Source: Methylotetracoccus oryzae (GTDB lineage Bacteria; Pseudomonadota; Gammaproteobacteria; Methylococcales; Methylococcaceae). From it: a DNA stretch of 64,000 nucleotides. The notes below the pieces were generated by a model. It did no database searches and had not been told where the DNA came from. It saw only the letters and a list, made by a program, of their open reading frames with translations. Both the position numbers and the translations under genes were made by a program. The stretch covers positions 1-64,000 of the forward strand of contig NZ_SRSH01000006.1 of assembly GCF_006175985.1 (NCBI RefSeq). The letters run 5' to 3'. Positions within the stretch are counted from its first letter, which is position 1, and the number at the start of each line of letters is the position of its first letter. Below are positions 57,471-64,000 of the stretch, piece after piece.

Positions 57471-58889
57471 GTGACGCCGCCGCTCCAATCCTGGGTGGAT
57501 GGTTTGATGGCGGGGCTGGACGCGCCGCTGTTCGATCTCGGCACACAGCCCGTCAGCCTGTCCTGGTTGCTGGAAACGGCGCTGCTGTTGTGCCTGGTGG
57601 CATTGGTCACTCATGGCGCGAAGCGCCTGCTGAAGAACCGGCTGTTGCGGCGTTTCGGCATCGGCGAGGCCAACCGGGAGGTGATCGCCGCACTGGTCGG
57701 GTTCGTCGTCGCCGTGACCGGCACCGTGCTCGTCCTGCAGGCAAAGGGTCTGAACCTGGCGAATCTGGCGATGCTCGCGGGCGGCCTCGGCATCGGTGTG
57801 GGACTGGGCCTGCAGGAATTGACGAAAAACCTGGCCAGCGGCGCCACCCTGCTCGGGGAGCGCAAACTGAAGGTCGGCGACCTGATCGAGTTCGACGGCA
57901 AGACGGGCCTCATCCAGGAGATCTCGATCCGCGCCACGGTAATTCGCACCTTCCGGGGTTCCGAGCTGATCGTCCCGAACAGCGAACTGACCAACCACTC
58001 GGTCGAGAACTGGAGCTATAGCAGCCGGCGCGGCCGCATCGATATCCCGGTGCAGGTCGAATTCGGAACCGATCCGGTCCTCGTCACCGAACTGCTGCTC
58101 CAGTCCGCGTTTGCCGAGGAAGCCGTCCTGCGCGAACCAGCACCGAAAGTCATTTTTCGGCAGTTCGGCGAGTACGGTCTCGAATTCCTGCTGTGGGTCT
58201 GGGTCGACCGGATCGATCGCAGCCTTAGTATCCACAGTTCGCTTAACTTCATCATCGAGTACCACTTCCGCCTGCACGGTGTTAGGGTGCCGCAACGCCA
58301 GAGCGACGGCTGGGTCGGAATCCCGGACACCCCGGTGCGCGAATCGAACGAGGCGCTGCCCGTGCCGCCGCGAACGCTCCGCGCCCGACTGCTCTCCTTA
58401 CCGTACTTTCGGAATTTCGACGAACTGCAGATCCGCGGTCTGATCGAAATGGGCCAGCGCCGGGAGTTGGAGGCGGACCAGATTCTGGTCAATCAGGGCG
58501 AGCGCGAGCATGCCTTCTGCATCGTGCTGTGCGGGGCGATCGACGCCTTCTACGAAAACCGCAAGATCAGCCGCCGGGTGTTCACTTTCCGCGAGGGGGA
58601 GTTCTTCGGCGAGCTGCCGCTGCTGTTGAACATGCCGTATCCGACGACGCTCCGTGCCGTCGAAAGGACGTCGCTGTTCGTGATCCCGCCCGAGAGCTTT
58701 CTTTATCTGCTGGAGCGGTACCCGAGACTGAAACAGGTGGTTCTGGACGAAATGGACAAGCGGCGGGAGCAGGTGCAGCTCTGCCGCGAATCGCTGCGCG
58801 CACTCGGGGTGCTGGACGATGACCGCGTCGCCAACCCGGTGACCTGGCTGCGGGAGCGGCTGACAAGATTTTTCGGGACTCAAGACTAA
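57471..58889 (+). CDS. MscS-family channel with C-terminal cyclic-nucleotide-binding domain
   Basis: The 472-residue protein has N-terminal membrane helices (about 20-110), an MscS pore helix and beta domain (about 90-275, with GLGIGVGLGLQELTKNLASG), and a CNMP-binding domain (about 310-440, QILVNQGEREHAF, GEFFGELPLLLN). It may be gated by a cyclic nucleotide as well as tension. The start is GTG at 57471. CNMP binding would need a ligand such as cAMP; the ligand contact Arg position could not be verified. Confidence 0.85.
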   Translation: MTPPLQSWVDGLMAGLDAPLFDLGTQPVSLSWLLETALLLCLVALVTHGAKRLLKNRLLRRFGIGEANREVIAALVGFVVAVTGTVLVLQAKGLNLANLAMLAGGLGIGVGLGLQELTKNLASGATLLGERKLKVGDLIEFDGKTGLIQEISIRATVIRTFRGSELIVPNSELTNHSVENWSYSSRRGRIDIPVQVEFGTDPVLVTELLLQSAFAEEAVLREPAPKVIFRQFGEYGLEFLLWVWVDRIDRSLSIHSSLNFIIEYHFRLHGVRVPQRQSDGWVGIPDTPVRESNEALPVPPRTLRARLLSLPYFRNFDELQIRGLIEMGQRRELEADQILVNQGEREHAFCIVLCGAIDAFYENRKISRRVFTFREGEFFGELPLLLNMPYPTTLRAVERTSLFVIPPESFLYLLERYPRLKQVVLDEMDKRREQVQLCRESLRALGVLDDDRVANPVTWLRERLTRFFGTQD

Positions 58890-59410
58890 CGGGCGACGGT
58901 AGCTGCACGGCATGGGCCCGGTGTTCCCGGAACGGGTCCTGCCATGCGCTGTGGGCGCCGTATCGACACGGAGTTTGCTGCACGTGCGGTCCGAGTTGTT
59001 CCTTGGCTGGTCAGACCGGCGGTGGTGCTCTGCCAGATCGTGGCCATCTGGATAGCTGCTCATGCAGTGTCGCAATGTGGGTTCCCGGTCCGGGAAAGCC
59101 CTGTGCCGCCAGCAAACCGGCGTAGTGCCCGAAGCCGTCTATCGTTTCCTGATGCTGGCGGAGCGTAGCGTCGCCAGCAGATCTTCGCTGTCGTCGTTGC
59201 CACTCAGTGCGCGAGCCGACTGGACCTTCATTCGCGGCAAGACCGACAGTGTCACGAGCGACCTCTGCCGCGATCCGGGAAGATGTGTGAAGATTTCCGC
59301 CGAGAGGTAATCGAACGGGATTTGTCTTTCCTTACCCTCGGTCATTGCGCCCAACATGCCGTTCGGAGTGACAGAACGGCATCAGCAGCGTAAGACCCGC
59401 AGCCCAACCC
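58890..59410. other. Intergenic region, 521 bp, no convincing gene
   Basis: Contains short frames on both strands without family match (for example minus 59139-59357). A 9-bp perfect hairpin lies at 59356-59382 (ATGCCGTTC with GAACGGCAT). The region may be remnants of decayed genes. Confidence 0.5.
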
Positions 59411-59803
59411 TTGGTGGTCGCGTGCGCCGCATGGAGAAGCAAAGAACGGGTGGTGTTTCAGCGCGGGCGCCATCATCGCCCAGATGAAGAGCCAGTTGGC
59501 AACGATCAGCAGCAACACCACGGCTTGCGGCTAACCTTGGACGGCAAGCCACTGGCGGTGAACCTCAAGCGTGATTTCCGCGTGCAGTCGGCCGTGTACC
59601 CCGCCATCGTTCCCGACAAGAACCTGTATCAGGCGTTTGGTGAACCCCAGATCAAGGCTGGGAACTACCTGGGAGCCGACGACGCGATCTACGTGATGCT
59701 CAAGCCTTTGACGAAAGGGGCGCACACAATGAACTTCAAGGGCAGTTTCACCAACCCCTTCGTGTTTGATCTGGATTTCACGCATGAGCTGGACGTGAAA
59801 TAG
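59411..59803 (+). pseudogene. C-terminal fragment of an exported hypothetical protein
   Basis: From about 59520 the sequence encodes a familiar C-terminal pattern of exported beta-rich proteins (LTLDGKPLAVNL, QAFGEPQIKAGNYLGADDAIYVML, LKPLTKGAHTMNFKGSF, FVFDLDFTHEL). The N-terminal half (signal peptide and first beta-domain) is missing; the upstream open-frame part is unrelated and rich in Arg and His. I regard it as a truncated remnant. The C-terminal pattern is from memory of the family and is not a verified match. Confidence 0.6.
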
Positions 59804-59850
59804 CGAGGTGGCACGACGGATCCGCCGCGACCTGTTTCAATGGCGAAGGG

Positions 59851-59885
59851 AGGTCCCGAGGCGAGTGGCACGCACTTCGGGACCT
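59851..59885. terminator. Hairpin between convergent genes
   Basis: AGGTCCCGA (59851-59859) and TCGGGACCT (59877-59885) form a perfect 9-bp stem around a 17-nt loop between the fragment on the plus strand and the small exported gene on the minus strand. No clear T-run. Confidence 0.4.
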
Positions 59886-59915
59886 TAGGCCTATCTATGA
59901 GATCGACGCCAATAA

Positions 59916-60359
59916 TTACTTCTGGCCATCGATATGCTGCAGCACGTCGCCGCTGGAGTCGCGGATTTCGAGGTTGACCCGCAAATTTGCATTGTTTTCA
60001 GTGACGTATACCCGGCAGGTGTGCGCCGCATTATTTGCGATGGGGCCCAGGACATAGCAGGCCCGGCCCGGAGGCAGCCCGGGACCGAAGATTCCTGGGC
60101 AATTGCTTCCCGGTGACAATCCAGTCACCACATCTGTAACGATGTTACCTGACAGGCTTCCGATACGTGAGAAACCATTATTGAAGTGCACTGATCCGCC
60201 GAAAGGTCCTCCAGCGTTGTAGATATAACATACGGCATTAGATTGAGTTGTTCCTGCAAAAAGTGGCGCCGTATTATAGATAGTTGCGGCTGACGTAGTA
60301 GTCGTTATGCCGGCGGTGGATACAGCGAGCAGGGCCGCTGTTAGAAATTTCGTGTTCAT
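59916..60359 (-). CDS. Small exported protein of unknown function
   Basis: The 147-residue product has a signal peptide (1 to about 24, cleavage near SAA) and a Gly/Asn/Thr-rich mature part with four Cys (NAVCYIYNAGG, SNCPGIFG, RACYVLG, HTCRVYV), suggesting two disulfides in a beta-rich exported fold. No family is recognised. Codon use is more A+T-rich than in the rest of the window, as is the flanking DNA, hinting at transfer. ATG at 60359 has a weak site upstream. Confidence 0.65.
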   Translation of the reverse strand: MNTKFLTAALLAVSTAGITTTTSAATIYNTAPLFAGTTQSNAVCYIYNAGGPFGGSVHFNNGFSRIGSLSGNIVTDVVTGLSPGSNCPGIFGPGLPPGRACYVLGPIANNAAHTCRVYVTENNANLRVNLEIRDSSGDVLQHIDGQK

Positions 60360-61114
60360 AGTTTGAACTCCCATTCAACACTGCCAAGAATGGCTTTGCC
60401 GTGAAGAAAGCGTGCGAACTTCATCAACAATCAACCTAGAGCGATGCCTTGTAGTCACGCGCCGGAGAGAGCCACTCAGGGGTTTTGGGGTCTCGAAAAA
60501 CATCCCAGCATGCGTGGCGCAGACTGTTTTCCATCAGGTCTGGCTTCGCTCAGCAGATCGCGACTAATGCACAGCGAATAATGTGCCATATTAATAAGCT
60601 GTTGAATAAAAATATCTATTTTTGGTGTTGCTCCCTTGGGAACACCGTTTTGTTCTGTTTTCAGAACAGGCTGTGATGATGAGGCGTTCACCATCCTGAA
60701 CATTCATGAAGATCTAGGTACTAACTGCCTGAATCAGTTGAATAAAAAACCCCTACAGGGTGTAGAGAAAAATGCACAGTCTGGCCAGGGCGTCAATTAA
60801 CTCGGGCTACGGTGCGAATGGAGTTACGTGACAGAATGCGCCGCGCAGGCATTGCACATGCGGGCCCCAGTGGATTCTGGACAACTGGAAGGACGCGAGG
60901 CGTGAGTAGTCGGATGGCGCTTCGGTCCCTTTAGGGAATGCGTTCGCCGGTAGTCTTTCCCGGAATGCGTCCGGGATGTACCTGGCGGCTCACAAGTTGT
61001 GTCCGAATCGGCTGGGGAACTGTTCGCCGCACTTAGGGGATAGGTTTATGAGGCGGCGGTCCCCTTTCCGTGTCTAAACCAACATCGCCAAGGGGATTAC
61101 GCCGCGGGGGGAGC
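60360..61114. other. Intergenic region, 755 bp, A+T-rich, no convincing gene
   Basis: The 60480-60760 part is clearly A+T-rich compared with the window. A hairpin-like inverted repeat GGTGTT-N11-AACACC (about 60622-60644) followed by GTTTTGTT resembles a rightward terminator, but no plus-strand gene ends nearby. A short frame at 60485-60676 is rejected. Confidence 0.45.
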
Positions 61115-62494
61115 TTATGCCTGAAGCTGATGCTTGGCGATGAGTTTGTAGAGCGTCCCGCGAGAAACGCCGAGCAGACGGGCTGCCGCGGAGACGCACT
61201 GACCGGTATGCCGCAAGCCGTTATGTACGGCATCTTTCTCAGCCAGGTCACGAACTTCCTGGAGTGTTTGCCGAACTGAGGAGAGTTTGCGCTTTTCCAG
61301 ATCGAGATCCCGGGGTTCGATCAAGCGGCTTTGGCAAAGCACCACGGCGCGTCGAACGCGATTGCTGAGTTCGCGGACATTGCCGGGCCAGTGGTGACGC
61401 TGCAGCGCACCCAGGGCATCCTGGCTGAAGCCGTGTATGGGGTGGCAGGCCTCGGGGGAGTACAGGCGCAGAAAGTGCCAGGCGAGTGGTTCGATGTCAT
61501 CGGGTCTGCTGCGAAGTGGAGGCAGGTTGACAGTGAGTACGCTCAAGCGGAAGAAGAGATCCTGCCGAAAGCGATGTCCGGCAACGGCAGCTTCCAGATC
61601 GACATTCGTGGCGGCGATGATTCTGACGTTGACACGCACCGAATCGACACCGCCGACGGGTTCGAGCAGGCCTTCCTGCAGGACCCGGAGCAGGTTGGGC
61701 TGCAATTCCAGCGGCAACTCGCCGACTTCGTCGAGAAACAGCGTGCCTCCGTCAGCGGTCACGATGCGGCCCGGTTTTCGTTTGTCGGCTCCCGTGAAGG
61801 CGCCTTTCTCGTAGCCAAACAGCTCGGACTGAATGAGCATCGAGGGTATGGCGCCGCAATTGATCGCCACATACGGCCCTGCGGCGCGACTTGACATCTC
61901 GCGAACGTAGCTTGCTGCAAGTTCCTTGCCGGTCCCGGTTTCCCCGGTAATCAGGATCGGTGCTTTGGCGACGGCGCAGCGCCGTAGGTCCGCGAGCGCC
62001 CGCTTCATCTCGACGCTGCGGTGAACGATCCCGTGGTCGGGATCATCGGGAGGCCGCATCGGCTCCAACAAGCGAGCGAATCCGGCGACGCGTCCGAGGG
62101 TGACGAGGAGACGACCGGGGTCGACGGGTAACCGGTGGAAGTCGTAAAAGTGAGAAACCAGGGTATCTCGCAAGCGGCTGTCCAACTCGCGATCGGCTTT
62201 CGTCAGTGCGATCCAGAACAGGCCGGGGTTCGCGTCATGGAGGTCGTGCAGCCAGATCTTCAGTTCGCGGACCGGCCAATCCCCGACGTAGAAGATTCCG
62301 ACCGCCCAGGCCTCGGCGGCAGCCGCGGTGAGGGCTATCGCCGGTTGGTCGACCGACAGAGGCTGCCAGCCGTGACGCTGCAGGAGCGCAGTCAGGTTCG
62401 CGGCCTCCTCTCCGAGCCGCGAATCGATCAGCAACACCCTACCGCGAGTCACGGGTGTGCGCGCTGCAATGCCCAGTGTCATGGCGTTATTCAT
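61115..62494 (-). CDS. Sigma-54-dependent transcriptional activator with degenerate receiver-like domain
   Basis: The 459-residue protein has an N-terminal receiver-like region (about 18-130) lacking an evident phosphorylation Asp and Lys set, similar to VpsR-type regulators. It then has a sigma-54 AAA+ domain (about 155-390) with Walker A GETGTGKE, GAFTGA (contacts sigma-54), and a GGTLFLDEVGELP Walker B, and a C-terminal Fis-type helix-turn-helix (about 425-455, SAAARLLGVSRGTLYKLI). The ATG at 62494 has GGAAGG nine bases upstream. It is divergent from the copper amine oxidase gene, which has a -24/-12 promoter, so it is the likely activator. Confidence 0.9.
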   Translation of the reverse strand: MNNAMTLGIAARTPVTRGRVLLIDSRLGEEAANLTALLQRHGWQPLSVDQPAIALTAAAAEAWAVGIFYVGDWPVRELKIWLHDLHDANPGLFWIALTKADRELDSRLRDTLVSHFYDFHRLPVDPGRLLVTLGRVAGFARLLEPMRPPDDPDHGIVHRSVEMKRALADLRRCAVAKAPILITGETGTGKELAASYVREMSSRAAGPYVAINCGAIPSMLIQSELFGYEKGAFTGADKRKPGRIVTADGGTLFLDEVGELPLELQPNLLRVLQEGLLEPVGGVDSVRVNVRIIAATNVDLEAAVAGHRFRQDLFFRLSVLTVNLPPLRSRPDDIEPLAWHFLRLYSPEACHPIHGFSQDALGALQRHHWPGNVRELSNRVRRAVVLCQSRLIEPRDLDLEKRKLSSVRQTLQEVRDLAEKDAVHNGLRHTGQCVSAAARLLGVSRGTLYKLIAKHQLQA

Positions 62495-62893
62495 TGGAAC
62501 CATCCTTCCGTGGCGGCGCAGGGAAGGCCGCCAAAGTGAAGCAGAGCGGAAAGTGGGGAGGCCCAGTGCGCACCGGAGCTTGCGGCGCGGCGCGCTGAAT
62601 CATGCAGATGATTTGAATGCCCGGATGTTTGATCGCAGTCCCTCTCGGCGACTTCCCTGTCGGGTGCGATGGACGGCATTCGCGTCGAATCCGGTTACGC
62701 GCCCCCCAAGCGCCGTCTAAGGCATGGTAGTGAACTGGAAGGCTCCCGGCTATGGGAAACAATACCTATCCCTCAGGGCTTAGGATCCGAATCCGCGGGT
62801 CTAGCCGACCTTACCGAGGCTTCGGCCAAGGTTTTGGTGCCCTTTTTGCTGACTGCATCCTGAACACCCTACCAACTGACTTGGGAATTCACG
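62495..62893. other. Divergent intergenic region, 399 bp, with sigma-54 promoter
   Basis: Lies between the activator (leftward) and the amine oxidase gene (rightward). It contains the -24/-12 element at 62834-62850 and a small inverted repeat ATTCG-CGT-CGAAT at 62678-62690, at an enhancer-like distance about 150 bp upstream of it. The repeat is short and may be chance. Confidence 0.6.
62834..62850 (+). promoter_or_regulatory. Sigma-54 (-24/-12) promoter of copper amine oxidase
   Basis: TTGGTGCCCTTTTTGCT has the invariant GG at 62836-62837 and GC at 62848-62849 exactly 10 bp apart. It lies 43 nt before the ATG at 62894. A sigma-54 activator gene is divergent, which strengthens the assignment. 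Confidence 0.8.
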
Positions 62894-64000
62894 ATGCGAC
62901 ACCTTTTGCCCATTGCGGCTTTATCTCTCCTTGCCTCTAACGTGCAGGCTGCGGCGGCACCCGGGAAGCACTTCTCGCCGCGCTTGGCGGCGCGCGAGCT
63001 CTGGGGTGCGGATGACATGGCGTCCCGGACCTCATCCGCGGCAAGGACCTGCGTCAACCCGTTGACGCCGCTGACGAAGGGGGAGATCGAGCGCGCCGTG
63101 CAGATCGTCAAGGGCGACCCGCGTACCTTTTCCGGTGCATTTTTCCCCACGGTGGTGCTGAAGGAACCGCCGAAAGGCGAGGTGCTGGCGTTTCGGCCGG
63201 GCGAGACGGGCTACCGGCGCGAAGCCTTCGTCGAGATGTACGACCGCAAGCAGAACCGCCTGCAGGATGCGGTGGTCGATTTGAAGTCCGGACAGATCGT
63301 CAGCTTCCGCACCTATGCGATAGGTGTCCAGCCTGCCACGTACGGAAGCGAGTACGGCGATGTGGGTCCGCTGGTGACCGCCGATGCCGAATGGCAGGCC
63401 GCGATACGGAAGCGGGGCATCGACCCGGATGACGTGTACCTCGACATCTGGGCGGGCGGCGATATCCCGATTGCGACCGACCGGGAGGGCAAGCCGCTTC
63501 CGCCAGGCACCCGGATGATGCGCGTGCTCTCGTTTTATCGCGGTACCAAGCCCAACCCCTACGACCGGCCGATCGAGGGTGTCGTGGTCGCGGTCGATAT
63601 GAACCGCTTGAAGATCCTGCAGGTGACGGACACGGTGGTCGCGCCCGTCTCGGTTTACAACGGCAATGCATCGAGCGCCGAGCGGGAGCCCTTGAAGGCC
63701 CTGAAGGTGGAGCAGCCTGAAGGCCCCGGTTATCAGGTCTGCGGTAACGAGGTGACGTGGCAGGGTTGGCACTTCCGCTTTGCGATGCTGCCGCGCGAGG
63801 GGCTCGTGCTCTACACGATCGGTCAGGAGGAAGAAGGTGCCGTGCGCTCCGTGGCCTACCGGATCAGCATGACCGAGATCTTCGTGCCGTATGGTCTGCC
63901 TGACACGAACTGGGTCTGGCGCACCGCGTTCGACATCGGCGAATACGGCATGGGGCGCTACGCGAACCCGCTGTCAGACAAAGGCGACGTGCCAAGCAAC
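62894..64000 (+). CDS. Copper-containing primary-amine oxidase, N-terminal part (runs off window)
   Basis: The 369 visible residues begin with a signal peptide (1 to about 20, NVQA before AAAP) and match the N-terminal domains of copper amine oxidases: a domain with NPLTPLTKGEIERAVQIVK (about 52-70), DMNRLKILQVTDTVVAPV (about 235-252), and then the start of the catalytic beta-sandwich with GYQVCGNEVTWQGWHFRFAML (about 276-296 in short parts) and VAYRISMTEIFVPYG (about 318-332). The TPQ-forming Tyr (NYD/E motif) and Cu-binding His residues lie beyond the window. It would oxidise primary amines to aldehyde, ammonia and H2O2 in the periplasm, providing nitrogen. It is under a sigma-54 promoter. 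Confidence 0.85.
   Translation, partial: MRHLLPIAALSLLASNVQAAAAPGKHFSPRLAARELWGADDMASRTSSAARTCVNPLTPLTKGEIERAVQIVKGDPRTFSGAFFPTVVLKEPPKGEVLAFRPGETGYRREAFVEMYDRKQNRLQDAVVDLKSGQIVSFRTYAIGVQPATYGSEYGDVGPLVTADAEWQAAIRKRGIDPDDVYLDIWAGGDIPIATDREGKPLPPGTRMMRVLSFYRGTKPNPYDRPIEGVVVAVDMNRLKILQVTDTVVAPVSVYNGNASSAEREPLKALKVEQPEGPGYQVCGNEVTWQGWHFRFAMLPREGLVLYTIGQEEEGAVRSVAYRISMTEIFVPYGLPDTNWVWRTAFDIGEYGMGRYANPLSDKGDVPSN

Noticed and set aside
59139..59357. 72-codon minus-strand frame
   Set aside because: No domain, no ribosome site, and its start lies inside a hairpin; could be a remnant.

Overview
The window looks like a piece of a high-G+C gammaproteobacterial chromosome. The reasons are the set of core genes (priA, mnmG-rsmG, phoBR, clpB, ompA-type porin, xth, nadC, three-gene cytochrome bc1 operon) and a xanthomonadin-type aryl polyene pigment cluster. 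I could not fix the order; Chromatiales, Nevskiales, Xanthomonadales or a methanotroph relative are all compatible. No tRNA, rRNA or CRISPR array was seen. The 60 kb region and some intergenic gaps are visibly more A+T-rich than the rest.

Region by region. 1-3600 is decaying: the end of an IS5-family element, a HAMP-PAS-GGDEF-EAL c-di-GMP protein broken by a nonsense codon, a G-tract frameshift and an internal deletion, and a frameshifted FecR-type gene. 4548-7915 holds three exported proteins of poorly known role (a possible TIM-barrel glycosidase, a DUF3124 protein, a lipoprotein). 8006-20439 is the aryl polyene cluster: flavin oxidoreductase, XanB2-like chorismatase, ACP, two hot-dog dehydratases, ketosynthase plus chain-length factor, ketoreductase, adenylating ligase, two acyltransferases, LolA-like carrier and glycosyltransferase. 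It is interrupted by a gene for a small secreted protein, and the usual MMPL exporter is absent. 20571-24304 has dhaK and dhaL on opposite strands with a PAS-GGDEF cyclase between them. 24422-27183 encodes cytochrome bc1. 27581-36659 is mostly central carbon metabolism (class II aldolase, transaldolase, rpiA, gap, pyk, fbp) with a Lon-like protease. 36698-44291 has an HNH endonuclease, priA, NAD-type isocitrate dehydrogenase, xth, nadC, a DUF1499 protein and a PstS-like binding protein. 44466-52760 has an OmpA porin, phoR, phoB, clpB, an orphan HvfA-like small Cys protein, and an nfeD-SPFH pair. 53068-58889 has a polyphosphate:AMP phosphotransferase, mnmG, rsmG, a small membrane protein and an MscS channel with a cyclic-nucleotide-binding domain. 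59411-64000 is accessory: a truncated secreted-protein fragment, a small exported protein in A+T-rich DNA, a sigma-54 activator, and the start of a copper amine oxidase gene that carries a textbook -24/-12 promoter.

The best leads are: (1) the regulator plus sigma-54 promoter of the amine oxidase; (2) three consensus DnaA boxes, two of them in a perfect 23-bp palindrome, beside A+T-rich DNA upstream of priA, with a second oriC-like gap upstream of pap-mnmG; (3) the orphan HvfA-like metallophore precursor with no modifying enzyme in the window; and (4) a chorismatase-type aryl polyene cluster without its exporter, with an unfamiliar secreted protein inside it.
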